Below, one piece after another: positions 7,823 through 16,326 of a DNA stretch of 58,635 bases. Positions within the stretch are counted from its first letter, which is position 1. Every line of letters starts with the position of its first letter. The notes under the pieces are model-generated. The model ran no database searches and was not told the DNA's origin. It was given only the letters and a program-made list of their open reading frames with translations. A program made the translations under genes and the position numbers. Source of the stretch: CAZKTS01 sp964555735 (GTDB lineage: Bacteria; Actinomycetota; Acidimicrobiia; IMCC26256; PALSA-555); assembly GCA_964555735.1 (NCBI GenBank), contig CAZKTS010000114.1:1-58635 (forward strand). Reading direction: 5' to 3'.

Positions 7823-9012
7823 CCACGACCGAATCCGCCCCCGCCGATCTGGCCACGCTGCTGTTCGACCCCGCGACGGCAAACTCGCCGCACGACGCGT
7901 ACCGGCGCATGCACGCCGAGTGCCCCGCGGCGCGCAGCGACTTCGGCGGCATGCCGACGGCCTTCGTGACTCGCTACGACGACGTGAAGTGGGCGCTGCG
8001 GAACCCCGACGTGTTCTCGTCGGCGCCCGAGGCCGTCGGCATCGGTCAGGAGCAGCCGCTCATCCCGCTCCAGGTGGACCCGCCCGACCACGCGAAGTAC
8101 CGCCATCTTCTCGACCCCGAGTTCTCGGCCAAGCGGATGTCGGAGCTCGAGCCTGGTGCTCGCAAGCTCGTCGACCAGCTGATCGACGGCTTCGTGGAGC
8201 GCGGCACCTGCAACTTCCACGAGGACTTCGCGACGCCGCTGCCGTCGTCGATCTTCCTCGAGTTCATGGGTCTGCCCCAGGCCGACCTCGCCGAGTTCCT
8301 GCGGTGGCGCGACGACACCGTCCGACCTGATGTCGCCCCCGACGACCTCGAGGGGGCGCAGCGGATCCGCGACCAGGTGGGCAAGGACATCTCGGCGTAC
8401 TTCGAAGCTGCGGTCGAGGACCGCCGGCGCAACCCCGACGACTCCTTGCTGTCGCGCATCGCGGTCGCAGAGATCGAAGGGCGTCCGCTCACCCGCGAGG
8501 AGACGCTGGGCATCTGCCACCTGTTGATCCTCGGCGGGCTCGACACCGTCACGGCGACGCTCGACTGCGCGATCGTGCACCTGGCGCGCGACGACGAGCA
8601 GCGGCGGAAGCTGGCGACCGACCTGACGCTCTCGCAGAGCGCGGTCGAGGAGCTCCTCCGCTACGAGACGCCGGTGATGATGGTCGTCCGTGTGCTCGCG
8701 CAGGACTGCGAGCTCTCGGGTGTGCAGTTCAAGGCGGGTGACCACGCGACCTTGCTGATCGGTGCCGCCGACATGGACGCCGACGAGTTCCCGGACGCAC
8801 AGGTGGCCGACTTCGAGCGCAGCCCGAACCGTCACCTCGCATTCGGCGCCGGCCCCCACCGGTGCCTCGGCTCGCATCTCGCGCGGCTGGAGCTGCGCGT
8901 CGCGCTCGAGGAGTGGCACCGTCGCATCCCCGAGTACCGCATCGCCGACGGCACCGAGATCGTCTACTCGCCCGGCATCCGCCAGGCCGACCACCTGCCG
9001 CTCGTGTGGTGA
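7819..9012 (+). CDS. Cytochrome P450
   Basis: The 397-residue soluble protein has typical bacterial P450 length. The I-helix oxygen-activation motif appears as LGGLDTVTA, the K-helix ExxR as EELLRYETPV, and the heme-binding loop as FGAGPHRCLGSHLARLEL with the cysteine ligand. The catalytic acid-threonine pair (D-T) is intact. Substrate is not deducible. There is no ferredoxin or reductase beside it, so electrons must come from elsewhere. It is translationally coupled to the TetR gene upstream and followed by a strong inverted repeat. Confidence 0.95.
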   Translation: MTTTESAPADLATLLFDPATANSPHDAYRRMHAECPAARSDFGGMPTAFVTRYDDVKWALRNPDVFSSAPEAVGIGQEQPLIPLQVDPPDHAKYRHLLDPEFSAKRMSELEPGARKLVDQLIDGFVERGTCNFHEDFATPLPSSIFLEFMGLPQADLAEFLRWRDDTVRPDVAPDDLEGAQRIRDQVGKDISAYFEAAVEDRRRNPDDSLLSRIAVAEIEGRPLTREETLGICHLLILGGLDTVTATLDCAIVHLARDDEQRRKLATDLTLSQSAVEELLRYETPVMMVVRVLAQDCELSGVQFKAGDHATLLIGAADMDADEFPDAQVADFERSPNRHLAFGAGPHRCLGSHLARLELRVALEEWHRRIPEYRIADGTEIVYSPGIRQADHLPLVW

Positions 9013-9070
9013 GGGGTTTTGGCGTCAGCAATGGGGCGCGGAGCGCCCATCCCTGACGCCAAAACCCCTC
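9011..9070. terminator. Bidirectional terminator / large inverted repeat
   Basis: The arms GAGGGGTTTTGGCGTCAG (9011-9028) and CTGACGCCAAAACCCCTC (9053-9070) are perfect 18-bp reverse complements. The 24-base centre can itself form a second GC-rich stem. The repeat starts at the P450 stop codon and ends a few bases before the stop of the oppositely oriented gene, with a T-run in the left arm and an A-run in the right. This arrangement fits a terminator used by both converging genes. Confidence 0.8.
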
Positions 9071-9075
9071 GGACG

Positions 9076-10215
9076 TCAGGTCTTGGCCGGGGCCTCGGTC
9101 TCGGTGGTCTCGTCGGCGTCGGCCGTCGCGGGCTCCTCGACCGGGTCGCCGGCGGGGACGTCGGCGTCGGCCTCGGGCTTCGGGGCATCGTCGACGGCCG
9201 GGGCCGGCTCGGGCGACGGCTCCACCGGCTCGGCGCCGTCGGCGGGCGGCGCCGCAGGTGCCGGACCGGCAGCGTGGCCCGCGCGCCAGGCCGCGATCAC
9301 GATGGCGCCGATGCCGTAGAGGCTGGCCACGTACCAGACGATGAACCCGATGCCCGGGATCAGGGCCGCGGCCCGCAAGATGCCGAAGCCGGCGAAGAAG
9401 GCGCCGAACCGGGCGCCGGTGGTGCGGCTCTTCACCATGAGCCGGCCGAGCCGCAGGGACGCGGCCACGTAGCCCAGCGGCCCGAGGATCGTCAGGCCGG
9501 CGAAGATGCCGAGCCCGAACGGGATGCCGACGACGGTCGCCATGATGAAGGTGGCGATCACCGGCAGGCCGATGCCCACGAGGATGCCGAGCCCGAGCGA
9601 CGCCCAGAAGCGCTGCCCGCCCTCGTCGACCGCATCGGCCGCACGCGGGAACAGCCCGATGAAGAGCAGGCCGAGGATCAGCACCGAGATGGTGGTGACG
9701 ATCCACAGCGCGATGAGCAAGGCGATCACGATGCCGTTGACCGCGTTGGTGAGGTTGATCTTCTCGACGTCACCCGTGACCGAGTTGGGTGCGACGCGTG
9801 GCTGCTTGCGCGACTTCACGTCGCCGCTCACGTTGCCGCCGTCTTGCACCGTCGCCCGTCCGTCGATGACCGCGATGTCGCCGCGCACCGTCCCGCCGTC
9901 GGCGACGGTGACGTTGCCGCGGATCACCAGGATGTCGCCGCGCACGGTGCCGTCCACGGTGAGGTCACCCCGGGCGATGAAGATGTCGTTGCGCACGGTG
10001 CCGAGCACGCTCACGTCACCGTCGAACGACACGACCTCGCCGGTGACCGTCTCGTCCTCGCCGATCACGAGGCCGCCGCTCACGCTGATGCGGCGATCGT
10101 CGTCGTTGAGGCGGTCGCGCAGCCTCTCGCCACCACCGCCGGCGGCGGCCGGGGCCGCGAGGACCGCGATCGCGGTCGCGGCGAGCGCGAGGCAGAGGAG
10201 GAGGCGACGACGCAT
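9076..10215 (-). CDS. Secreted/membrane polymer-forming (bactofilin-like) protein
   Basis: The 379-residue product starts at an ATG at 10215, with AAAGG-like bases upstream. A signal peptide (about residues 1-25) is followed by a right-handed beta-helix of repeated GTVRGDI/GDVSV units at about 40-135 (GTVRNDIFIARGDLTV, GTVRGDILVIRGNVTV, GTVRGDIAVIDGRATV), as in bactofilin-like polymer-forming proteins. After it come four or more hydrophobic segments (about 150-300) and an acidic Ala/Pro/Glu-rich tail of about 60 residues. The layout is an exported beta-helix joined to a polytopic membrane domain. The role is unknown; surface scaffold or envelope-stress functions are known for the general family. 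Confidence 0.75.
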   Translation of the reverse strand: MRRRLLLCLALAATAIAVLAAPAAAGGGGERLRDRLNDDDRRISVSGGLVIGEDETVTGEVVSFDGDVSVLGTVRNDIFIARGDLTVDGTVRGDILVIRGNVTVADGGTVRGDIAVIDGRATVQDGGNVSGDVKSRKQPRVAPNSVTGDVEKINLTNAVNGIVIALLIALWIVTTISVLILGLLFIGLFPRAADAVDEGGQRFWASLGLGILVGIGLPVIATFIMATVVGIPFGLGIFAGLTILGPLGYVAASLRLGRLMVKSRTTGARFGAFFAGFGILRAAALIPGIGFIVWYVASLYGIGAIVIAAWRAGHAAGPAPAAPPADGAEPVEPSPEPAPAVDDAPKPEADADVPAGDPVEEPATADADETTETEAPAKT

Positions 10216-10298
10216 CTGGGGACCTTTCGGCTGCTTCGTGGGCTGCCGCAGCCTGGCAGGTGCGCCGGGCTCGCGCCAGGGTTTCGGGAGCCGGGGGC

Positions 10299-11360
10299 TC
10301 AGCGCAGGAGGCCCCGTCCGGTGATGAGGGGCAGGTCGGACGGCACGAGCAGCCCGGCCGGGGCCGCGCAGACGTCCGGGATCGCGTTCAGCAGGCGCAT
10401 CGCAGTGGCGAGCAGCCCGCCGTGGTTGTGGTCGCCGTCGGCGCCGACCATGCCGAGCTCGCAGCGCCACGTGGGGTCGCCGGTGATGTCGATGCGATAG
10501 CCGCCACCCGAGGGCGGCGCGGGCCACTCGGGGGCCAGGTCGTCGCGCAGGCGGGTGACGTGCTCGAGCACGATCGCGGGGCGGCCGTCGACGACGCCCT
10601 GCACCTCGAACCGCAGGGCCGCGGTCGTGCCGGCGTCGATCGTGCCGCTCGGGATCGCGAACGTCTCGGGCGCGGGGACTCGCTCGTGCACCTCGCGCAG
10701 ATCGTCGAGCTCGACGCCCAGCTCGGCGGCGAGCATCCGGACCGTCGGGCCCCACGTCATCGAGAGGACGCCGGGCGCGAGGATCAGCGGCACGGTGTCG
10801 AGCGGCTGCCCGAACCCGAACATGCCGAACAGGACGTCGGGCTGGTCGTAGGTGTCGTAGTTGAGGATCTCGGCGACGCGCACCGACTCGATGCGCGAGC
10901 AGAACCCGCTGAGCACGAGCGGCAGCAGGTCGTTCGCGAAGCCGGGGTCGATGCCCGACGTGAAGCACGACGCGTCACCGGCGCGGCACGCCTCCTCGAG
11001 CTTGGCCACCGCGCGCTTGTCGGCCGCGGGCGGGTACACGAGCGGCACGACCGCGGTCGACACGACGTCGATGCCGGCCGCGAGGACGCGGCACAGATCG
11101 TCGACCGCTTCCTTGGGGCGGAGGTCGCCGGTCGCCATGTAGGAGACCACGTCGGGTGCGGCGTCGAGGGCCTCGTCGACGTCGGTCGTGGCCAGCACGC
11201 CCGTGGGCCGGTCGAGGCCGCACAGCTCGGCCGCGTCGCGGCCGTGCTTCTCGTCGGAGTGCACGATCACCCCGACCAGCTCGAGCTCGGGATGGTCGAC
11301 GATCGCCCGGAGGGCGAGTCGTCCCACGTTGCCGGTGCCCCACTGCACAACTCGGTACAT
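10299..11360 (-). CDS. NAD(P)-dependent oxidoreductase, dihydrodipicolinate-reductase-like (amine dehydrogenase family)
   Basis: The 353-residue product begins MYRVVQWGTGNVGRLALRAI, a Rossmann nucleotide-binding motif at the extreme N-terminus. The pattern continues with LVGVIVHSDEKHGRDAAELC and GIDVVSTAVVPLVYP, as in the DapB-like NAD(P)H-dependent amine dehydrogenase family that includes 2,4-diaminopentanoate dehydrogenase. Such genes are numerous in mycobacteria and relatives, and most lack an assigned substrate. The start ATG at 11360 is the only one placed directly before the Rossmann strand. It lies downstream of, and in the same direction as, the TetR gene at 11404-11952. Confidence 0.8.
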   Translation of the reverse strand: MYRVVQWGTGNVGRLALRAIVDHPELELVGVIVHSDEKHGRDAAELCGLDRPTGVLATTDVDEALDAAPDVVSYMATGDLRPKEAVDDLCRVLAAGIDVVSTAVVPLVYPPAADKRAVAKLEEACRAGDASCFTSGIDPGFANDLLPLVLSGFCSRIESVRVAEILNYDTYDQPDVLFGMFGFGQPLDTVPLILAPGVLSMTWGPTVRMLAAELGVELDDLREVHERVPAPETFAIPSGTIDAGTTAALRFEVQGVVDGRPAIVLEHVTRLRDDLAPEWPAPPSGGGYRIDITGDPTWRCELGMVGADGDHNHGGLLATAMRLLNAIPDVCAAPAGLLVPSDLPLITGRGLLR

Positions 11361-11403
11361 CGCGCCGAGGTTAGAGAAGGCGGGACGAGGGCGCGGGGGA
11401 GCG

Positions 11404-11952
11404 TCAGGCGCGGAAGACCCGGTGCACGGTCCCGAGGACCGCGTCGCGCAGCTCGTCGGGGTCGGCGTCGGCGAACCCCCAGAGGCAGTCCATGGCGCCA
11501 CCGAACGCCACCGCCCGTCGTACCTGCTGCTCCAGGGGAAGGTGGGTGCCGCCGATCGTGGCCCGGAACCGCTCCATGTGGGTCTCGAAGTCGTCGAGGC
11601 CGGCGACGCGCTCGAGCGCGGCGTGGTTGCGCACGAACATCGCGACGATGCGCTGCTCGGCGATGGCCTGCTCGAAGAACCGGTCGACCGCTGCCATCCA
11701 GCGCTCGTCGTCGGCGCCCACGGCCTCGAGCTCGAGGCTGCCCCAGGCGTCGAGGAACGGCTCGATCAAGGCCCGGGCGATGTCGTCCTTGCTCTTGAAG
11801 TGGTAGTAGAGCGCCGCCTTGGTCATGCCGAGGTCCTCGGCGATCTCCCGCAGCGAGGTGGCTTCGTAGCCCGCCTCGGTGAAGCGGTCGACGGCGACGT
11901 CGAGGATGCGCTGGCGGGTCGTGGGCGACGTCTCGACCGGGCTCGGGGTCAC
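11404..11952 (-). CDS. TetR family regulator, probable repressor of the adjacent ABC exporter
   Basis: The 182-residue product has a classical TetR DNA-binding domain at about residues 12-58: RQRILDVAVDRFTEAGYEAT, SLREIAEDLGMTKAALYYHF, KSKDDIARAL. The C-terminal domain is helical and unassigned. It is transcribed divergently from a DrrAB-type exporter, and the shared intergenic region carries two related palindromes (11965-12003). This is the usual arrangement for a drug-responsive repressor of its own gene and of a neighbouring efflux pump. The ligand is unknown. Confidence 0.9.
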   Translation of the reverse strand: MTPSPVETSPTTRQRILDVAVDRFTEAGYEATSLREIAEDLGMTKAALYYHFKSKDDIARALIEPFLDAWGSLELEAVGADDERWMAAVDRFFEQAIAEQRIVAMFVRNHAALERVAGLDDFETHMERFRATIGGTHLPLEQQVRRAVAFGGAMDCLWGFADADPDELRDAVLGTVHRVFRA

Positions 11953-11964
11953 GCCCAGATCCTA

Positions 11965-12003
11965 CTTGACGGCCGGTAAGTGCCTGGCTTACCGTGCGGC
12001 AAG
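11965..12003. promoter_or_regulatory. Twin TetR operator candidates
   Basis: CTTGACGGCCGGTAAG (11965-11980) and CTTACCGTGCGGCAAG (11988-12003) are inverted copies matching at 13 of 16 positions and separated by 7 bases. Each is itself nearly palindromic (CTT...AAG ends), giving two 16-bp boxes whose centres are 23 bases apart. They lie directly upstream of the TetR start (11952) and before the exporter start (12067). That position and symmetry suit binding of two TetR dimers controlling both directions. No binding evidence exists beyond the pattern. Confidence 0.6.
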
Positions 12004-12066
12004 TCAGTCGGCCCAGCCCCCCGGGTCGGCTGGCGTCGCGTCCACCCCCCTGTCGCGGGAGCCTCC

Positions 12067-13041
12067 ATGACTGCTGCCATCGATGCCGAGGGCCTGGTGA
12101 AGGTCTACGGCGAGACCCGTGCCCTCGACGGCCTCGACCTGCACGCCGAGCCGGGGAGCGTGCTCGGGCTGCTCGGCCCCAACGGCGCGGGCAAGACCAC
12201 CGCGGTGCGGGTGCTCACCACGCTGACCCGGCCGACCGGCGGGCGGGCGCGGGTCGCCGGGTTCGACGTCGTGAAGGACGCCGACGAGGTGCGGGCGCGC
12301 ATCGGGCTCACGGGCCAGAACGCGAGCGTCGACGAGGCGCTCACCGGCCGGCAGAACCTCCAGATGATCGGGCAGCTCGCGCGGCTCTCGGGCCGGCGGG
12401 CGAAGGCGCGCACCGCGGAGCTGCTCGAGCGGTTCACCCTCGAGCACGCGCAGGACCGGCCGGTGAAGACGTACTCGGGGGGCATGCGCCGCCGGCTCGA
12501 CCTCGCCGCGAGCCTGATCGGCGAGCCCTCGATCCTCTTCCTCGACGAGCCGACGACCGGGCTCGACCCCACGAGCCGCCAGATGATGTGGGACGTCATC
12601 CGCGGGTTGGTCGACGGCGGCACCACGCTCCTGCTCACGACGCAGTACCTCGAGGAGGCCGACCGCCTCGCCGACCAGATCGTGGTCGTCGACGCCGGGC
12701 GCGCGATCGCCACGGGGAGCGCCGATGAGCTCAAGCGCATGATCGGTGGCGAGTACGTCGAGGTGACGTTGACCGACGGCGCTGACGTGAGCGTGGCGCG
12801 CGACGTGCTCGACGGATACGCGACCGGCCCGATCCGGGTCGAGGACGACGGCCGACTCTCCGTGCCGGTCGAACCCGCGCCGGGGCTCGTCACCGAGGTG
12901 GTGGGCGCGCTCGGCGCCCGGAACGTGAAGGTCGACGTGCTCGACGTCCACCGCCCGTCGCTCGACGACGTGTTCCTCGAGCTCACCGGCCACCGGGCCG
13001 AGACCGAGACCGACGACCTCGACGAGGAGGATGCCGCGTGA
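12067..13041 (+). CDS. ABC transporter ATP-binding protein, DrrA (daunorubicin-resistance) type
   Basis: The 324-residue product has Walker A GPNGAGKTT near residue 38, the signature YSGGMRRRLDLA near 138, Walker B SILFLDEPTTGLD near 156 and the switch region LLLTTQYLEEAD. The C-terminal extension of about 90 residues after the nucleotide-binding domain is typical of DrrA-type ATPases. The GTG of the next gene overlaps the stop codon, so the permease is translated with it. Together with 13038-13907 it would form an exporter of drugs, lipids or other hydrophobic compounds, likely repressed by the divergent TetR protein. Confidence 0.93.
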   Translation: MTAAIDAEGLVKVYGETRALDGLDLHAEPGSVLGLLGPNGAGKTTAVRVLTTLTRPTGGRARVAGFDVVKDADEVRARIGLTGQNASVDEALTGRQNLQMIGQLARLSGRRAKARTAELLERFTLEHAQDRPVKTYSGGMRRRLDLAASLIGEPSILFLDEPTTGLDPTSRQMMWDVIRGLVDGGTTLLLTTQYLEEADRLADQIVVVDAGRAIATGSADELKRMIGGEYVEVTLTDGADVSVARDVLDGYATGPIRVEDDGRLSVPVEPAPGLVTEVVGALGARNVKVDVLDVHRPSLDDVFLELTGHRAETETDDLDEEDAA

Positions 13042-13907
13042 CCACGACGACCGCCCCCACGACGATCGCACCCGACGTCGCGTTCGCACCGTCGGAGCGC
13101 CGCCGCGGCGGGCGCATCCGGTGGGGCGTCAAGGACGCGATCGTCATGACCCGGCGCGGGCTCCAGCGGATCCGTCACGAGCCGATGCAGCTCTCGGACG
13201 TGACCATCCAGCCCGTCGTGTTCGTCCTGCTGTTCGCCTACGTGTTCGGCGCGGCGATGAAGCTCGGCGCCGCGAACTACCGCGAGTTCCTCGTCGGCGG
13301 GATGTTCGCCTGGATCATCGTCCAGGCAGCACCCGGCACCACGATCGGCATCACCACCGACATGAGCACCGGGGTCATCGACCGCTTCCGTGCGCTCCCG
13401 ATGAGCCGCAGCGCGGTGCTGGCCGGTCGCACGATCGCCGACACGATCTGCGCGGCGCTTGCCGTCGTGATCGTCGCCATCACCGGGTCGCTCATCGGTT
13501 GGGGCGTGCACAACGGCGTGGGCAACGCGCTCGCGGCCGTCGGCATCCTGCTGCTCTTCGGCTACGCGATCAGCTGGTCGGGCGCCGCGCTCGGCACCAC
13601 CATGACCAACGTCGAGACCGCGCAGGCGACCGCGTTCATGATCTTCCTGCCGCTCACGTTCGTCTCGAACGCGTTCGTGCCGACGCAGGGGATGCCCTCG
13701 TGGCTCCAGACGATCGCCGAGTGGAACCCGATCAGCGCGGTGGCCACGGCGTGTCGCGAGCTGTTCGGCAACCCGAACCCGGCCGCCAAGCTCGACGCGT
13801 GGCCCATGCAGCACGCGATCCTCGCGTCCATCCTGTGGTCGGTCGTGCTGATCGCGGTGTTCGCACCGTTGGCCGTCCACCTCTATCGGCGCCGCGCCGC
13901 TCGCTGA
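13038..13907 (+). CDS. ABC-2 type transporter permease, DrrB type
   Basis: The 289-residue product has six hydrophobic segments. The N-terminal region leads into the ABC-2 permease pattern IQPVVFVLLFAYVFGAAM, and the C-terminal region contains NPISAVATACRELFGNP, conserved in DrrB-like permeases. The GTG start at 13038 overlaps the ATPase stop by four bases. It forms the membrane part of the two-gene exporter. Substrate cannot be deduced from sequence. Confidence 0.92.
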   Translation: MTTTTAPTTIAPDVAFAPSERRRGGRIRWGVKDAIVMTRRGLQRIRHEPMQLSDVTIQPVVFVLLFAYVFGAAMKLGAANYREFLVGGMFAWIIVQAAPGTTIGITTDMSTGVIDRFRALPMSRSAVLAGRTIADTICAALAVVIVAITGSLIGWGVHNGVGNALAAVGILLLFGYAISWSGAALGTTMTNVETAQATAFMIFLPLTFVSNAFVPTQGMPSWLQTIAEWNPISAVATACRELFGNPNPAAKLDAWPMQHAILASILWSVVLIAVFAPLAVHLYRRRAAR

Positions 13908-13962
13908 CCCTCCGCAGGCGCGCGAGGCTGGCGGGAACCCGCGCCACCCCCGAGGAGCCACC

Positions 13963-14760
13963 ATGTCCGTTCGCACCGAGTACGCACCCGGCACGCCGTC
14001 GTGGACCGACGTCATGACCCCCGACATCGCCGCGAGCAAGGAGTTCTACGGCTCGCTGTTCGGCTGGTCGTTCGACGAGCGCGACACCGGCGCGCCGGAC
14101 ATGCCCTACGTGATGATCCAGCAGGACGGCAAGGCCGTCGCCGGCATGATGGCGCTGACGCCGGAGATGGCCGCGGGTGGGATGCCGCCGGTGTGGTCCA
14201 CGTACGTCACGGTCACCGACGTCGACGCGAGCACCGCGAAGGTGGCCGGCCTCGGCGGCACGGTGCTGAACGGACCGATGGACGTGATGGACGCCGGCCG
14301 CATGACCGTGGTCTCGGACCCCACCGGCGCCGTGATCTGCCTGTGGCAACCGAAGGAGAGCATCGGTGCCGAGCTGGTGAACGAGCCGGTGTCGATGACG
14401 TGGAACGAGCTGCTGACGTCGGACGTCGCGAAGGTGAAGCCGTTCTACGAAGGGCTCTTCGGCTGGAAGGCCGAGGATGTGGAGATGGCGGGCGGCCCCA
14501 CCTACACGGTGTGGAACCTGCCCGGCTCCGAGCCGGGGATGGGCGGCGCGGTGAAGTCGCCGATGGAGGGGATGCCCTCGTTCTGGAACGTCTACTTCCA
14601 GGTCGACGACGTCGACGCGACGGTGGCGAAGGCGAAGGAGCTCGGCGCCTCGGTGCTGGCGGAGCCCATGGACATCCCCGACGTGGGCCGGATGGCCGGG
14701 CTCGTCGATCCGCAGGGCGCGGCGTTCAGCATCCTCAAGAGCTCGAACCCGCAGCCGTAG
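13963..14760 (+). CDS. Two-domain VOC (glyoxalase/bleomycin-resistance-like) family protein
   Basis: The 265-residue product consists of two tandem VOC modules: residues about 8-130, starting GTPSWTDVMTPDIAASKEFY, and about 140-262, starting SMTWNELLTSDVAKVKPFYE. Each ends with a conserved segment (MTVVSDPTGAVICLWQ, and GLVDPQGAAFSILK). Fused VOC pairs of this length are common in actinobacteria as CFP-30B-like proteins of uncertain enzymatic role. GAGGAG precedes the ATG by a suitable distance. It lies 55 bases after the exporter permease in the same direction, so co-transcription is possible. Confidence 0.88.
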   Translation: MSVRTEYAPGTPSWTDVMTPDIAASKEFYGSLFGWSFDERDTGAPDMPYVMIQQDGKAVAGMMALTPEMAAGGMPPVWSTYVTVTDVDASTAKVAGLGGTVLNGPMDVMDAGRMTVVSDPTGAVICLWQPKESIGAELVNEPVSMTWNELLTSDVAKVKPFYEGLFGWKAEDVEMAGGPTYTVWNLPGSEPGMGGAVKSPMEGMPSFWNVYFQVDDVDATVAKAKELGASVLAEPMDIPDVGRMAGLVDPQGAAFSILKSSNPQP

Positions 14761-14766
14761 GCCGCG

Positions 14767-16302
14767 TCACGCGTCGGCCGCGTACACCTGCTCGCCCGCG
14801 CGCCAGGTCTCGCTGACCGCCAGGCCGCCGTCGGGCGCGCGGTCCAGCACCACGAGGTCGGCCACGAGGCCGGGCACGAGGCGGCCGCGCTCGTCTTCCT
14901 GTCCGCCGGCGAAGGCCGCACCCGCGGTGTAGGCGTGCAGCCAGGACTCGATGTCGACGGCCTGCTCGGGCTCGAAGCGCAGGCCGGTCGACGTCGTGCG
15001 GGATGCGCCGAGCGCGGCGCCCCAGAGCGGCGCGACCGGCGCGCAGGGTTCATCGCTCGAGCCGGCGAGGGTGACCCCGGCATCGGCGAGCCCTGCGAAC
15101 GCGAGCCAGTGGTGGTCGTCGAAGCGGACGCCGCCGGACGACTCGCCGACGTGCTCCACGAAGCCCGGCTGCACGACCGCGACGGCGTCGAGCGCGGCGA
15201 GGCGCGTCCACTGGTCCGCGCTGGTCACGCCCGCGTGCTCGACGCGGAAGCGGTGGTCGGCGTCCGCGCGACCGCGCACGGCGTCGAACGCCGCGAGGGT
15301 GTGCTCGACCCCCGCGTTGCCGATCGCGTGCACGGCGATGCGGAAGCCCGCGTCGACGGCGCGGGTCGCGCAGTCCTCGAGGTCGTGCATGAGGAGGCCG
15401 TAGCGGATCGCGTGACCCGAGACCGTGGTGTCGAGGGCGATCGCGATCCCGCCGTCGGCGAAGAGCTTCATCGCGCCGACCCGGAGCTGCTCGTCGCCGT
15501 CGCCGGTGCGGGGGCCGTCGAGCCGGGCGGCGTGGTCGTTGACGAGGATCGCCGCCGGGTGGGGCATCGCGACCACAGACACCGGAAGGTCGCCACTCGA
15601 CGCGAGCTGCGCGTACACGGCCTCGGCGTCCGGCGAGCATGCGGCGTCGTGGACCGCGGTGATGCCGTGGCGCCAGAGCGCGCGTCCGTGCGCGGCGACG
15701 TGCTCGGCCCAGCGGTCGGGGTCGGCGTACGCGGCGAGGGAGCGGGCGTGCGCCTCGCTCCACGCGCGCTCGAGGAGCAGCCCGTTCGGCTCACCGTCGG
15801 GAGCGCGGAGGATCTCGCCGCCGTCGGGGTCCGGTGTGCCGCGGCCGATGCCCAGATCGTCGAGCGCGGCGGAGCTCACCACCGCCTGGTGCAGGGAGTA
15901 GTGGGTGACCACGACGGGGCGGTCCAAGCCGACGGCGTCGAGGTCGGCGCGGGTGGGCGTGTACCCGTTGCCGGCCTCGTTCCAGTCGTGGAGCCGGACC
16001 CAGCCCGTCTCGGTGTCGATCGCGGCCTGGCGTCGGATCGCGTCCGCGAGCGCATCGGGGCCGTCGACGCCGGACGCGTCGCCCCACATCGGGTGCAGGG
16101 CGGAGACCGAGAGGTGGTTGTGGGCGTCGATGAACGCCGGCGCCAGCGTGCGCCCGGCGAGGTCGACGACCGTCGCCTCGGGGTATCTCGCGCCGAGGTC
16201 GCGTCCGCCGACCGCGGCGATCCGTCCGCCGTCGACGACGACCGCCTCGGCACGCGTGCCGTCCATGGTGGCCACGGGACCGCCGGAGAAGAGGATGGGC
16301 AC
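14767..16302 (-). CDS. Amidohydrolase family protein (YtcJ-like)
   Basis: The 511-residue product opens with ILFSGGPVATMDGTRAEAVV, continues with RTLAPAFIDAHNHLSVSAL, and includes FRIAVHAIGNAGVEHTLAAF and VTLAGSSDEPCAPVAPLWG. These features, with one metal-ligand motif as HNH rather than HxH, fit the YtcJ/exoenzyme-regulatory branch of metal-dependent amidohydrolases. The reaction is hydrolysis of an amide-type bond; substrate unknown. It lies 24 bases downstream of the LuxR-type gene on the same strand and probably shares its transcript. Confidence 0.9.
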   Translation of the reverse strand: MPILFSGGPVATMDGTRAEAVVVDGGRIAAVGGRDLGARYPEATVVDLAGRTLAPAFIDAHNHLSVSALHPMWGDASGVDGPDALADAIRRQAAIDTETGWVRLHDWNEAGNGYTPTRADLDAVGLDRPVVVTHYSLHQAVVSSAALDDLGIGRGTPDPDGGEILRAPDGEPNGLLLERAWSEAHARSLAAYADPDRWAEHVAAHGRALWRHGITAVHDAACSPDAEAVYAQLASSGDLPVSVVAMPHPAAILVNDHAARLDGPRTGDGDEQLRVGAMKLFADGGIAIALDTTVSGHAIRYGLLMHDLEDCATRAVDAGFRIAVHAIGNAGVEHTLAAFDAVRGRADADHRFRVEHAGVTSADQWTRLAALDAVAVVQPGFVEHVGESSGGVRFDDHHWLAFAGLADAGVTLAGSSDEPCAPVAPLWGAALGASRTTSTGLRFEPEQAVDIESWLHAYTAGAAFAGGQEDERGRLVPGLVADLVVLDRAPDGGLAVSETWRAGEQVYAADA

Positions 16303-16326
16303 GGCGAGACCGTACCGTCCGGCCTC

